Source of the DNA: Mycolicibacterium peregrinum
Lineage (GTDB): Bacteria; Actinomycetota; Actinomycetes; Mycobacteriales; Mycobacteriaceae
DNA: 64,000 nucleotides
Direction: 5' to 3'
Assembly (NCBI RefSeq): GCF_002102345.1
Contig: NZ_LQPP01000033.1
Location: 124,001-188,000 of the forward strand
Shown: piece after piece, positions 1-9,617 of the stretch
How positions within the stretch are numbered: the first letter of the stretch is position 1
How the letters are laid out: each line of letters starts with the position of its first letter
Program-made: the position numbers and the translations under genes
Notes under the pieces: generated by a model
Databases searched by the model: none
What the model saw: the letters and a program-made list of their open reading frames with translations, nothing else
What the model was told of the DNA's origin: nothing

Positions 1-2173
1 GATCAACGTCGCCGCGCCGGATGACCTCGGTATCGAGATCCCGCCGTCGGGCATGCAGAAGGCCATGCCCTGGGTCATGGGCGGCTGCATGCTCGGCATG
101 ATCGCGATCATGATCTTCACCGGTGTGCGTCAGCTGTCGCCGTACATGCTGATGATGCCGTTGATGATGATCATGGGCACCGTCGGCATGATGGGCGCCG
201 GCGGCTCCGGCGGCAAGAAGGTCCCCGAGATCAATGCCGACCGCAAGGAATACTTGCGGTACCTGGCCGGCCTGCGCACCCGCGTGACGTCGTCGGCGTC
301 GGCGCAGGTCTCGTTCTTCGGGTACCACGCACCGCATCCCGACGATCTGTTGTCGATCATCGGCACGCACCGGCAATGGTCGCGTCAGGCCAACTCCGAC
401 TTCTATGCCGCAACCCGGATCGGCATCGGCGCCGAGATCGCGGTGGACCGGTTGCTGAAGCCGAACACCAGCGGTGAGCTGGCCGGCCCGCAGGGTGCGC
501 CGCAGCCGCACCTGGAGCCGGTCAGCCACATGTGGGTGACCAAGTTCCTGCGCACCCACGGCCTGATCCACGACTGCCCGAAACTTGTTCAGCTGCGGAC
601 GTTTCCGACGATCGCAATCGGTGGTGACATCGACGGTGCCTCGGGGCTGCTGACCGCGATGATCTGTCATCTGGCGGTGTTCCATCCGCCGGACCTGTTG
701 CAGATCCGGGTGCTCACGGACAACCCGGAAGATCCGAAGTGGTCGTGGCTCAAGTGGCTGCCGCACACCCAGCACCAGACTGACACCGATGCGGCCGGAC
801 CCACCCGGCTGGTCTACACCCGCCCAGACGGCCTGAGTGACCTGACCGCGCGCGGCCCGCACAGCGCCGACGCCGCACCCGGCGGCCCGTACGTCATCGT
901 GGTGGACCTGACCGGCGGCAAGGCCGGCTTCCCGGTCGACGGCCGGGCCGGGGTCACCGTGCTCACCCTCGGCAACCACCGGGGTTCGGCGTACCGGTTG
1001 CGGGTCGACGCGGATGGGACGGCCGACGACAAGTTGCCGAACCAGAACTACCGCGAGGTCACCCGGGTCGTCGACCGGATGACTCCGGCGCAGGCGGGCC
1101 GGATCGCCCGCAAGCTGGCCGGATGGTCGATCACCGGAACGATCATCGACAAGAACGTCCGGGTGCAGAAGAAGGTCTCCAAGGAATGGCACCACCTGGT
1201 GGGCGCCAAGTCGGTCGAGGAGGTGACCCCTGCGCGCTGGCGGATGTTCACCGACACCGATCGCGATCGGCTCAAGATCCCGTTCGGGCATGAGCTCAAG
1301 TCCGGCGAGGTGATGAAGCTGGACATCAAGGAGGGCGCCGAGTTCGGTGCCGGTCCGCACGGCATGCTCATCGGAACCACCGGCTCGGGTAAGTCGGAGT
1401 TCCTGCGCACCATGATCCTGTCGCTGGTGGCCACCCACCACCCAGACCAGATCAACCTGCTGCTCACCGACTTCAAAGGCGGTTCGACCTTCCTCGGTAT
1501 GGAGAAGCTGCCGCACACCGCGGCCGTCGTCACCAACATGGAAGAGGAAGCTGAGCTGGTCGGCCGCATGGGAGAGGTGCTCACCGGTGAACTCGACCGG
1601 CGCCAGCAGATCCTGCGGCAGGCCGGTATGCAGGTGGGCGCCGCGGGAGCGCTGTCCGGTGTGGCCGAATACGAGAAGCACCGCGAGCGTGGTGCGGACC
1701 TGCCGCCGTTGCCGACGCTGTTCGTGGTGGTCGACGAGTTTGCCGAGCTCCTGCAGAACCACCCCGACTTCATCCAGCTGTTCGACCGCATCTGCCGCGT
1801 CGGCCGGTCGCTGCGCGTGCACCTACTGCTGGCCACCCAGTCGCTGAACACCGGCGGCGTGCGGATCGACAAGCTCGAGCCGAACCTGACATACCGAATT
1901 GCCTTGCGTACCACCAGTTCTGCCGAGTCCAAGGCGGTGATCGGTACGCCCGAGGCGCAGTACATCACCAACAAGGAGAGCGGTGTGGGCTTCCTGCGGG
2001 TGGGTATGGAGGATCCGGTGAAGTTCAGCACCCTCTACACCGGCGCCAACTACGTGCCCGAAGTCGAGGAGTCGACCGACGGCGAAGCCAAGCCGCGATC
2101 GAAGCGCCAGGCCCGGGTGCGGATTCACCAGTTCACGACCACACCGATCTTTGATACGGCGGTGAACTCATGA
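1..2173 (+). CDS. eccCa1: EccCa1, ESX-1 type VII secretion ATPase (5' truncated by window start)
   Basis: Membrane-bound FtsK/SpoIIIE-type ATPase of the ESX-1 secretion channel, which powers export of EsxA/EsxB. The frame is already open at base 2 with no start, so the gene begins before the window and roughly 40 N-terminal residues are missing (from the family's usual ~750). Two membrane segments lie at about bases 65-200. The ATPase module has Walker A GTTGSGKS at 1373-1396 and Walker B LFVVVDEF at 1718-1741, both intact. Its stop overlaps the eccCb1 start by four bases (ATGA), so the two halves of the split EccC are translationally coupled. Split EccCa/EccCb is the ESX-1 arrangement; other ESX systems carry one fused protein. 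Confidence 0.96.
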   Translation, partial: INVAAPDDLGIEIPPSGMQKAMPWVMGGCMLGMIAIMIFTGVRQLSPYMLMMPLMMIMGTVGMMGAGGSGGKKVPEINADRKEYLRYLAGLRTRVTSSASAQVSFFGYHAPHPDDLLSIIGTHRQWSRQANSDFYAATRIGIGAEIAVDRLLKPNTSGELAGPQGAPQPHLEPVSHMWVTKFLRTHGLIHDCPKLVQLRTFPTIAIGGDIDGASGLLTAMICHLAVFHPPDLLQIRVLTDNPEDPKWSWLKWLPHTQHQTDTDAAGPTRLVYTRPDGLSDLTARGPHSADAAPGGPYVIVVDLTGGKAGFPVDGRAGVTVLTLGNHRGSAYRLRVDADGTADDKLPNQNYREVTRVVDRMTPAQAGRIARKLAGWSITGTIIDKNVRVQKKVSKEWHHLVGAKSVEEVTPARWRMFTDTDRDRLKIPFGHELKSGEVMKLDIKEGAEFGAGPHGMLIGTTGSGKSEFLRTMILSLVATHHPDQINLLLTDFKGGSTFLGMEKLPHTAAVVTNMEEEAELVGRMGEVLTGELDRRQQILRQAGMQVGAAGALSGVAEYEKHRERGADLPPLPTLFVVVDEFAELLQNHPDFIQLFDRICRVGRSLRVHLLLATQSLNTGGVRIDKLEPNLTYRIALRTTSSAESKAVIGTPEAQYITNKESGVGFLRVGMEDPVKFSTLYTGANYVPEVEESTDGEAKPRSKRQARVRIHQFTTTPIFDTAVNS

Positions 2174-3921
2174 GCACAGATGCTGAACCGAGGGTGCTGC
2201 GCGAGGTCGTTCTCGGACAGTTGGGCACCGGTGAGAGCCGCGCCTACAAGATGTGGCTGCCGCCGCTGACTGATCCGACCCCGGTCAACGAGCTGGTCGA
2301 GCGTGATTACCAGCGTCAGCCACTGCGCTTCGCGCTGGGAATCATGGATGAGCCGCGTCGGCATCGGCAGGACATCTGGGGTATCGACGTCTCGGCGGCC
2401 GGCGGCAACATCGCAATCGGCGGTGCCCCGCAGACCGGCAAGTCGACTTTCCTGCAGACCTTGATGCTGTCGGCCGCGGCGACCCATACGCCGCGGCAGG
2501 TGCAGTTCTACTGCATCGACCTCGGCGGTGGTGGCTTGATGTACATGGAAGACCTGCCGCACGTGGGCGGCGTGGCCACCCGTGCCGAACCGGACCGGGT
2601 CAACCGGGTGGTGGCCGAGGTCAAGGCCGTACTCAGGGCCCGTGAGCAGGTATTCAAGCAGTACCGGGTGGGCTCCATCGCGTCCTACCGCGAGATGCGG
2701 GACGATCCGAACAATCCGGCCGCCCAGGACCCGTTCGGTGATGTGTTCCTGGTGATCGACGGCTGGCCGGCGTTCGTGGCGGAGTTTCCCGATCTGGAAG
2801 CGGCGGTGCAGGATCTGGCCGGCCAGGGTCTGGCGTACGGCGTGCACGTCATCATCTCGACCCCGCGCTGGACTGAGCTCAAATCGCGGGTCCGTGATTA
2901 TCTGGGCGTCAAGGTGGAGTTCCGCCTGGGTGACGTCAACGAGACCCAGATCGACCGGATCACCCGGGACATCCCGGCCAACCGGCCGGGCCGCGCTGTC
3001 TCGCTCGAGAAGCACCACCTGATGATCGGGGTGCCCCGGTTGGACGGCGTGCACAGCGCAGCCAACATCGTCGATGCGATCTCGGCCGGAGTACAGGAAG
3101 TGGCCTCGCGCTACACCGACCAGGCACCGCAGGTGCGGGTGCTCCCGGACAAGATCTACCTGCACCAGCTCGACCCGAACCCGCCGGGACCGGATTCGGA
3201 TTACCGGACGCGTTGGCAGGTACCGCTGGGGCTTCGCGAGTCCGATCTCACGGTCGCTTACAACCAGATGAACATGACGCCGCACCTGCTGATCTTCGGA
3301 GCCCCGAAGTCCGGGAAGACCACCATCGCGCATGCGGTGGCCAAAGCGATCTGCAGTCGCAACAGCCCCGACCAGGTGCGGTTCATGCTCGCCGACTACC
3401 GGTCGGGCCTGCTCGACGCAGTGCCCGAGTCGCATCTGCTGGCGGCCGGCGCGATCAACCGCAACAGTGCGTCCCTGGAAGAGGCCATCAAGGCGCTGGC
3501 GACCAACCTGAAGAAGCGGTTGCCTCCGCCGGACCTGACGACGGCGCAGCTCAGGGCGCGGTCGTGGTGGAGCGGGCCGGATATCGTGCTGCTGGTCGAC
3601 GACTGGCACATGATCACCGCGGCCGCGGGCATGGTGTCGCCGATGGCGCCGCTGGGTCCGTTGCTGCCCGCAGCGGCCGATATCGGCCTGCACATCATCG
3701 TGACGTGCCAGATGAGCCTGGCGCACCGGGCCACGATGGACAAGTTCGTGGGTGCTGCGTTCGGCGCCGGTTCGCCGACGTTGTTCCTGTCCGGCGAGAA
3801 GAATGATTTCCCGTCGCGGGAGATCATCGTCAAGAAAAGGCCGCCTGGCCAGGCGTTCATGGTCGCGCCCGACGGCAAGGAAGTCATTCAGGCGTCCTAT
3901 GTCGATCCGCCCGCGGAATAA
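2170..3921 (+). CDS. eccCb1: EccCb1, cytosolic ATPase subunit of ESX-1
   Basis: 583-residue protein with two FtsK-like ATPase domains and no membrane segment; it works with EccCa1 and, in M. tuberculosis, binds the EsxB C-terminal signal. Walker A motifs are GGAPQTGKST (residues ~87-97) and FGAPKSGKTT (~377-386); Walker B-like strands are VFLVIDGW and IVLLVDDW. In both, the residue after the Walker B Asp is Gly or Asp and not the Glu seen in EccCa1, which agrees with the view that ATPase 2 and 3 are substrate-binding modules rather than the main motor. Start ATG overlaps the eccCa1 stop. Confidence 0.96.
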   Translation: MSTDAEPRVLREVVLGQLGTGESRAYKMWLPPLTDPTPVNELVERDYQRQPLRFALGIMDEPRRHRQDIWGIDVSAAGGNIAIGGAPQTGKSTFLQTLMLSAAATHTPRQVQFYCIDLGGGGLMYMEDLPHVGGVATRAEPDRVNRVVAEVKAVLRAREQVFKQYRVGSIASYREMRDDPNNPAAQDPFGDVFLVIDGWPAFVAEFPDLEAAVQDLAGQGLAYGVHVIISTPRWTELKSRVRDYLGVKVEFRLGDVNETQIDRITRDIPANRPGRAVSLEKHHLMIGVPRLDGVHSAANIVDAISAGVQEVASRYTDQAPQVRVLPDKIYLHQLDPNPPGPDSDYRTRWQVPLGLRESDLTVAYNQMNMTPHLLIFGAPKSGKTTIAHAVAKAICSRNSPDQVRFMLADYRSGLLDAVPESHLLAAGAINRNSASLEEAIKALATNLKKRLPPPDLTTAQLRARSWWSGPDIVLLVDDWHMITAAAGMVSPMAPLGPLLPAAADIGLHIIVTCQMSLAHRATMDKFVGAAFGAGSPTLFLSGEKNDFPSREIIVKKRPPGQAFMVAPDGKEVIQASYVDPPAE

Positions 3922-4101
3922 GTGTTCTCAGCACTCCGAAACTGCAGTTAGTATCTATTCAACGCACTCAGCAACGCTGGCGGCGGCCCGTCAGCAAAGG
4001 GATCGGGGGACAGATTCCTTGGCGACTTGGCAAACTCCATGCCACGTCGGTCTTGAGTGCTTGTCCCTGGTTATTTGCAATCGAAACAGGGGAGCAAGCA
4101 A

Positions 4102-4395
4102 ATGCAACCGATGATGCACAACCCGGGCGCCGAAGGCGTTGCGGCACAGGTGATCGCAAACGCGGCCCGTGGTCTGGCCGGCGGCACCACCGCCTCGGCG
4201 GCCGTCACTGCGCTGGTTCCGGCCGGTGCTGACGAGGTCTCGGCTTTGGCCGCGATGGCCTTCGCCAGCGAGGGCGTCGAGGCGCTCGCGGCGAACTCGT
4301 TCGCCCAGGAGGAGTTGACGCGCGCCGGTGCGGCGTACGCGGAGATCGCGGGCATCTACAACGCGGTCGACGCTGCCCAGGCCACCACGCTGTAG
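4102..4395 (+). CDS. pe35: PE35-like PE protein of ESX-1
   Basis: 97-residue PE-family protein without a PGRS tail, partner of the PPE protein encoded next. I chose ATG 4102 over an in-frame upstream ATG at 4057 because GGGGAG lies seven bases before it and the resulting length matches PE35 (about 99 residues). The C-terminal part has YNAVD, a YxxxD secretion signal read by EccC. The 180 bases upstream of the start hold no gene and are the likely promoter region of the pe35-ppe68-esxBA unit. Confidence 0.9.
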   Translation: MQPMMHNPGAEGVAAQVIANAARGLAGGTTASAAVTALVPAGADEVSALAAMAFASEGVEALAANSFAQEELTRAGAAYAEIAGIYNAVDAAQATTL

Positions 4396-4437
4396 CTGCT
4401 CACCGGCAAATTCGTCTTCAGATAGGGTCATCTGTTC

Positions 4438-5766
4438 ATGGTTGCGGTTCCGCCCGTCCCGCCGACCTGGTTCGCGCTGCCTCCCGAGGTGAACACCGCG
4501 CGGCTCATGGTCGGTGCCGGCCCGGCACCGATGCTCCAGGCAGCAACGGGCTGGGAAGGCCTGGCGATCCTGTTGGAAACCCAGGCTGACGAACTCGCCG
4601 GCGCGCTCGCCAACCTGACCTCGGTGTGGAGCGGTACCGCGAGCGAGCGTGCTGTCTCCGCAACGATGCCGATGATCTTGTGGTTACGGACCATGGCACT
4701 CCAGGCACAGAAGCGCGCCCTGCAGGCCGGTGCTCAGGCGAGTTCGTACACGCTGGCTCTGACGACGACGCCGCCTATTCCGGAGATCGAGCAGAATCAT
4801 GTCACGACCGCGACGCTGAATGCGACCAACTTCCTCGGCATCAACACGGTCCCGATCGCGGTGAACGAGATGGACTACTGGGTTCGGATGTGGAACCAGG
4901 CTGCGGACGCGATGGAGGCGTACCACGCTGAAACCACCGTCAACCTGCTGTTCGAGCCGATCATGCCGATGACGCCGATCGTGTTGCCCGGGGTCGGAGA
5001 GACGACCGCGGGAGCAGCGCTCGCAGCGACGGCACCGCGGGCCGCCGAGGGCATGATGCGCAACGCGATCATCGAGGGCGTCGCCACAAAGGCGACCATC
5101 GAGTCGGTGGCCTTGACTGCGGGGCGCACTGGGGCGTGGGTCAACCACGCCGAGCAGTTGGGGGCCGGGGCAGCGAACAAGGGTGAGAGCGCGGCGCAGC
5201 AGAAGCAGGACCCGTCTCAGAAGAACCCCATGCAGCAGGGCATGCAGATGGTCATGCAGATGGCGCAGCAGGGTGGTCAGCTTGCGGGGCAGATCCCGCA
5301 GATGGTCCAGAGCCAGATGCAGATGTTCACCCAGCCACTGCAGCAGGTCACCCAGATGGTCAGTCAGTTCTCCAGCATGGGCGGCAGCGACAAGGGTATG
5401 CAGGTCGGGCTGATGGGGGCGACGCCGTTCTCGAACCATCCGCTGACGGGCGGTACCGGCCCGAGTTCGGGTGCGGGCCTGGTGCGTGCGGCGTCGTTGC
5501 CTGGCGCTCTCGGATCGCCGCCGCGCACGGCACTGTTGTCCAGCATGTTGGGCATCAGCGGGGAGGCCAAGCCCGCCGGGTTTGCCTCGGCCGCGGGCGC
5601 CGCGGGTCCGGTGGCGCCGGTGGGTAGCGGCGCCGGCGGAGGTGGCGGGGCACCAGTGCACGCCGCCAAGAACAACGAAGAGAAGAGCGGCGGCACCAAG
5701 GACGGATTGATCGCGCCGACCTCGCTCACGTACGACCAAACCGAAGACGGGGACGACGACTGGTAG
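4438..5766 (+). CDS. ppe68: PPE68-like PPE protein of ESX-1
   Basis: 442 residues. The N-terminal PPE domain carries ALPPEVN (PPE at residues 16-18) and the WxG-like turn VWSGTASE near residue 62, and forms a helical heterodimer with PE35. Residues ~250-320 are an unusual Gln/Met-rich stretch (MQQGMQMVMQMAQQGGQLAG and on), followed by a Gly/Ala/Ser-rich tail ending in acidic EDGDDDW. In M. tuberculosis PPE68 sits at the envelope and contacts EsxA/EsxB. Lies 42 bases after pe35 in the same direction. Confidence 0.93.
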   Translation: MVAVPPVPPTWFALPPEVNTARLMVGAGPAPMLQAATGWEGLAILLETQADELAGALANLTSVWSGTASERAVSATMPMILWLRTMALQAQKRALQAGAQASSYTLALTTTPPIPEIEQNHVTTATLNATNFLGINTVPIAVNEMDYWVRMWNQAADAMEAYHAETTVNLLFEPIMPMTPIVLPGVGETTAGAALAATAPRAAEGMMRNAIIEGVATKATIESVALTAGRTGAWVNHAEQLGAGAANKGESAAQQKQDPSQKNPMQQGMQMVMQMAQQGGQLAGQIPQMVQSQMQMFTQPLQQVTQMVSQFSSMGGSDKGMQVGLMGATPFSNHPLTGGTGPSSGAGLVRAASLPGALGSPPRTALLSSMLGISGEAKPAGFASAAGAAGPVAPVGSGAGGGGGAPVHAAKNNEEKSGGTKDGLIAPTSLTYDQTEDGDDDW

Positions 5767-5857
5767 TCGTCCACTACACAGACTTTCCGGCCACCCGGCC
5801 GGAGGACTCGCCAAATTTTCTCTGGTGAGGACAAAGGAAAAATAAGGGGAATCCAAC

Positions 5858-6160
5858 ATGGCACAGATGAATACAGATGCCGCCGTCCTCGCCAAGGAGG
5901 CTGCTAACTTCGAGCGCATCTCCGGTGAGCTCAAGAGCGTCATGGCGCAGGTCGATGCGACCGGCGGCGCCCTGGCGGCTCAGATGCGGGGTGCCGCCGG
6001 CGACGCCGCTCAGAGCGCACTGATGCGGTTCCAGGACGCTGCCAACAAGCAGATGCAGGAGCTGAACGACATCTCGAACAACATCCACACCTCGGGTACT
6101 CAGTACACCAGCACCGACGACGACCAGGCCAGCACGCTGTCCTCGGCGATGAACATCTGA
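5858..6160 (+). CDS. esxB: EsxB (CFP-10), WXG100-family ESX-1 substrate
   Basis: 100-residue helical hairpin protein secreted as a heterodimer with EsxA. Strong family match: NFERISGELK near the start, AANKQMQELNDIS in helix 2, and a C-terminal YTSTD, the YxxxD signal recognised by EccCb1. Odd: the hallmark WxG turn reads MRG, because codon 43 (5984-5986) is ATG for Met and not TGG for Trp, while EsxA keeps its WGG. Preceded by AAGGAAAA about 15 bases upstream; 31 bases separate it from esxA, so they are one transcript. Confidence 0.97.
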   Translation: MAQMNTDAAVLAKEAANFERISGELKSVMAQVDATGGALAAQMRGAAGDAAQSALMRFQDAANKQMQELNDISNNIHTSGTQYTSTDDDQASTLSSAMNI

Positions 6161-6191
6161 CCTAACTGACCTCAAGAACGGAGACAAACAC

Positions 6192-6479
6192 ATGACCGAA
6201 CAGGTTTGGAATTTCGCTGGTATCGAAGGCGGAGCCGGTGAGATCCACGGCGCCGTCAGCACCACTGCCGGCCTGCTGGACGAGGGCAAGGGCTCGCTGG
6301 CCTCTCTCGCCGCGGCGTGGGGCGGCTCGGGTTCGGAGGCCTACCAGGCCGTTCAGACCCGTTGGGACAGCACCGCCAACGAGCTGAACACGGCACTGCA
6401 GAACCTCGCGCAGACCATCAGCGAGGCGGGGCAGACCATGGCCCAGACCGAGGCCGGCGTCTCGGGGATGTTTGCCTAG
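6192..6479 (+). CDS. esxA: EsxA (ESAT-6), WXG100-family ESX-1 substrate
   Basis: 95-residue WXG100 protein, major ESX-1 effector and EsxB partner. Begins MTEQVWNFAGIE as in M. tuberculosis ESAT-6, has WGG at residues 43-45 between its two helices, and ends VSGMFA, the conserved EsxA tail. In M. tuberculosis it is linked to phagosome damage; in M. smegmatis to conjugal DNA transfer. Last gene of the pe35-ppe68-esxB-esxA group, followed by a strong hairpin. Confidence 0.98.
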   Translation: MTEQVWNFAGIEGGAGEIHGAVSTTAGLLDEGKGSLASLAAAWGGSGSEAYQAVQTRWDSTANELNTALQNLAQTISEAGQTMAQTEAGVSGMFA

Positions 6480-6504
6480 TATTTCGCGGCAAACAAGCAT
6501 GCTT

Positions 6505-6554
6505 TGGTGGGCGGGTGTTCGGACTATCTGACGATGGCCCGAACCCGCCCACCA
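6505..6554 (+). terminator. Hairpin after esxA
   Basis: Inverted repeat starting 26 bases after the esxA stop: left arm at 6505-6522, right arm at 6538-6554. The arms pair over 16 positions with a two-base bulge on the left and a loop of about 15 bases. No U-run follows, which is common for mycobacterial terminators. It probably separates abundant esxBA mRNA from espI, or protects the esxBA 3' end. Confidence 0.65.
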
Positions 6555-6610
6555 CTTGCGCTTGGGTGTAAAGATCTAACCATCTGTTTTTGACTATCTG
6601 AGGGGTCCCC

Positions 6611-8041
6611 ATGTCGGCCGACTATGACCGGCTCTTTCACTCGTCGGAACCGGGTAAACCGGTCGACGACGCCACGGCCATCGTGGACAGAGATGCCATC
6701 CTGAAGGCCGCCGCGGCAGCGGCGCCACCGCCGGTCCCGGTTGGGGAGACCAGTTCCACGGATATGCCCGTGGCCCCCACGGCCTCCACCCAGACTCAGG
6801 CTGCCCCTCAGCCACGGCACGCGGAGACCGCGCAGCAGATGCCTGCGCCGATGCCGCAGCCGCCGGCGACCGCACCGCAGTGGCCGCAGAACTCCATGCT
6901 GCGGGCCCCGCAGCAACAACAGCAGTTTGGCCAGGGCGCCCGGCACGAGCAGGCACGTGCCATGCCCGGTCCGGCGCCGCGCGTAGCGCCCGGTCCGGCA
7001 CCGTCGCAGTTCGCCGATCTCGATCCCGAGGTCAGCGGCCAGTGGCGGGCGGGGCAGGCCATCCCGACCCCCGCCGCGCCCGGGCCCACCTCGGCCGCCA
7101 CGATGGGCAACCACCGCGCGATCGACGCGTTGTCACACGTCGGGGTGAAGACCGGCGTGAAGATGCCGTCCCAACGCGGTTGGCGCCACTGGCTGTATCT
7201 CACGACGCGGATCAACCTCGGCCTGTCGCCCGATGAGATCTACGAACTCGAACTGCACAGCCGGATCAGGCGTAATGCCCGCGACTCCTACCAGATCGGC
7301 GTGTTCGGTCTGAAGGGCGGCGTCGGCAAAACCGCGGTGACCGTCGCGCTGGGCTCGGCCATGGCCAAGGTCCGCGGCGACCGCATCCTGGCGATCGACG
7401 CCGACCCCGACGGCGGCAACCTGGCCGACCGGGCCGGCCGTCAGTCCGCGGCGACGATCTCCGATCTGCTCGCCGACCAGGAACTGTCGCGCTACAACGA
7501 CATTCGCGCCTACACGAGCATGAACGGAGCGAACCTCGAGGTGCTGTCGTCCGAGGACTACAGCGGCGCACAGCGTGAGTTCAACGATGACGACTGGAAG
7601 GGGGCCACCGCCGTGGTGTCGCGCTACTACAACCTCGTCCTCGCCGACTGCGGCGCCGGTCTGTTCCAGAAGGCGTCCCGCGGAGTGCTCTCGACCGTGT
7701 CGGGCATGGTCATCGTGGCCAGTGCCTCGATCGACGGAGCCCGGCAGGCCGCCATCACGATGGACTGGTTGCGTCAGAACGGGTACCAGGATCTGCTCGG
7801 CCGGTCCTGTGTCGTCATCAACCACGTCACACCGGGTAAGCCGAACGTGGACGTCGAGGACCTGGTGCAGCAGTTCGAACGCCACGTACCTCCGGGTCGG
7901 GTCATCGTGCTGCCGTGGGACAAGCACATCGCCGCGGGCACCGAGATTCAGCTCGAGCTGCTCAGCGACACGTTCCAGCGGCGCATCACCGAGCTGGCCG
8001 CTGCCCTGTCCGACGATTTCGACAGGCTTGAACGGCGTTGA
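6611..8041 (+). CDS. espI: EspI, ESX-1 secretion-associated P-loop ATPase
   Basis: 476 residues. Residues 1-~180 are Pro/Ala/Gln-rich and look disordered; the C-terminal half is a MinD/ParA-like P-loop domain with the deviant Walker A GLKGGVGKT at residues 233-241 and a LAIDADPDGGN switch segment. In M. tuberculosis EspI down-regulates ESX-1 secretion when ATP is low. It sits in the canonical place between esxA and eccD1; its TGA overlaps the TTG start of eccD1. EspI is shorter here than the M. tuberculosis protein (about 666 residues), mainly in the Pro-rich part. Confidence 0.93.
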   Translation: MSADYDRLFHSSEPGKPVDDATAIVDRDAILKAAAAAAPPPVPVGETSSTDMPVAPTASTQTQAAPQPRHAETAQQMPAPMPQPPATAPQWPQNSMLRAPQQQQQFGQGARHEQARAMPGPAPRVAPGPAPSQFADLDPEVSGQWRAGQAIPTPAAPGPTSAATMGNHRAIDALSHVGVKTGVKMPSQRGWRHWLYLTTRINLGLSPDEIYELELHSRIRRNARDSYQIGVFGLKGGVGKTAVTVALGSAMAKVRGDRILAIDADPDGGNLADRAGRQSAATISDLLADQELSRYNDIRAYTSMNGANLEVLSSEDYSGAQREFNDDDWKGATAVVSRYYNLVLADCGAGLFQKASRGVLSTVSGMVIVASASIDGARQAAITMDWLRQNGYQDLLGRSCVVINHVTPGKPNVDVEDLVQQFERHVPPGRVIVLPWDKHIAAGTEIQLELLSDTFQRRITELAAALSDDFDRLERR

Positions 8042-9570
8042 CCGCGACCGCAGCTGCCGCTGACACATCGAGCTCGACTCCGGGCCGGCCGTCCACCACC
8101 CGGGTCACCATCCTCACCGGTAAGCGGATGACGGATCTGGTGTTGCCGGCCACGGCGGCGATCGAGACCTACATCGACGAAACCGTGAGTGTGCTGGGCG
8201 AATTGCTCGAGGACACTCCGAAGGACACCCTCGCCGGTTTCGACTTCTCTGAGCAGGGCATGTGGGCATTTGCCCGCCCGGGGGCGCCGCCACTGAAGGC
8301 TGACGAATCCCTGGACGATGCCGGCGTGGTCGACGGTTCGCTGCTGACCCTGGTTTCGGTCAGTCGCACCGAGCGGTATCGGCCGCTCGTCGAGGACGTG
8401 ATCGACGCGATCGCAGTGCTCGACGAATCGCCGGTCTTCGACCGCACGGCACTGAATCGCTTTGTCGGCATCGCCATTCCGGTGGTCGCCACGGTCGTCA
8501 CCGTCATGGCGCTGGTGTCCTGGAGTGGGGCCGGCCAGGGCTGGTGGTGGGCGTTGGCGCTGGGACTGTTCGGTCTGGGCCTGCTCGGCGGAAGCTTCGC
8601 TGCGCAGAGCCGTTACCAGAACTTGGATTTGGCTGAGAGCCTGCTACTCGCCGCGACGATCGTGTTGGGCGGCGCTGCGGCGCTGGCCGTGCCGTTGCCC
8701 TATGACGCCGATTCGCTCGGTGCGCCGCAGCTGGCCGGAGCCGGCGCGGTGGTGCTGTTGCTGACTTTGGCGACCCGTGGCGGACCGCGCGGTCGGGCTG
8801 ACGCGGCTTCATTCCTGGCGGTACTGGCGATCGCCATCACCGGCGCGGCGATCGCCGTCGGTTACGACGGCGGAGCCTGGGTGCCGGCCGGAGCCATCGC
8901 ATTCGGGTTGATCGTGGTGACCAATGCCGCCAAACTCACTGTCGCCGTTGCCCGTATCGCCCTGCCGCCCATTCCGGCGCCCGGTGAGTCGGTATCCAAC
9001 GACGAGCTGCTCGACCCGGTCATCACTCCAGACGAGGTCGACGAAGCCTCGCCCACCTGGAAGGCGATCATCGCCTCGGTGCCGGAGTCGGCGGCACGGC
9101 TGCAGGAGCGCAGCCTGCTCACCCGCCAGCTGTTGATCGGGTTCCTCTCGGCCGGTGCGTTGGTGCTGTCGGTCGGCGCGATTGCCGTTGTGGTGCAAGG
9201 ACACTTCTTCGTACACAGCATGATCGTGGCCGCCCTGGTGGCTGTGATCTGCGGCTTTCGGTCGCGGCTCTATGCCGAGCGGTGGTGCTCCTGGGCGCTG
9301 CTCGCAGCCGCGGTCGCCGTGCCCACCGGTGTGATGGTTCGGTTGTGCCTGTGGAATCCCGGCAGCGCGTGGTTGGTGCTGGTGATCTACACGGCGCTCG
9401 GATTGATCGCGGTGATCACCATCGGTGCCACCGACGGTGTGCGCCGCGTGTCTCCGGTGACCAAGCGGATCCTGGAACTTGGTGACGGAGCGGCCATCGC
9501 CGCGGTGATTCCGCTGCTGCTGTGGATTGCCGGCGTCTACGACCTGCTGCGAAACCTGCGGTTGCACTGA
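8038..9570 (+). CDS. eccD1: EccD1, multi-TM channel subunit of ESX-1
   Basis: 510-residue polytopic protein forming the membrane vestibule of the ESX-1 pore. A ubiquitin-like domain (about residues 20-100, RVTILTGKRMTDLVLP at its start) is followed by about eleven hydrophobic segments between residues ~140 and 510. The start is TTG at 8038, overlapping the espI stop (TTGA), which implies translational coupling. Last core + strand component; accessory genes follow. Confidence 0.95.
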   Translation: MTATAAAADTSSSTPGRPSTTRVTILTGKRMTDLVLPATAAIETYIDETVSVLGELLEDTPKDTLAGFDFSEQGMWAFARPGAPPLKADESLDDAGVVDGSLLTLVSVSRTERYRPLVEDVIDAIAVLDESPVFDRTALNRFVGIAIPVVATVVTVMALVSWSGAGQGWWWALALGLFGLGLLGGSFAAQSRYQNLDLAESLLLAATIVLGGAAALAVPLPYDADSLGAPQLAGAGAVVLLLTLATRGGPRGRADAASFLAVLAIAITGAAIAVGYDGGAWVPAGAIAFGLIVVTNAAKLTVAVARIALPPIPAPGESVSNDELLDPVITPDEVDEASPTWKAIIASVPESAARLQERSLLTRQLLIGFLSAGALVLSVGAIAVVVQGHFFVHSMIVAALVAVICGFRSRLYAERWCSWALLAAAVAVPTGVMVRLCLWNPGSAWLVLVIYTALGLIAVITIGATDGVRRVSPVTKRILELGDGAAIAAVIPLLLWIAGVYDLLRNLRLH

Positions 9571-9617
9571 AATTTACGGGTCATGAACTGCGGAGGCATC
9601 GGTAGCGTCAGACCGTC

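Noticed and set aside
4684..5943. 419-codon minus-strand frame opposite the PPE gene
   Set aside because: Shadow of the PPE gene; Arg/His/Leu-rich and without start signal.
6521..6600. Short direct repeat GACTATCTGA at 6522 and 6591
   Set aside because: Only ten bases and no matching site elsewhere in the window; too weak to call an operator, though it lies before espI.
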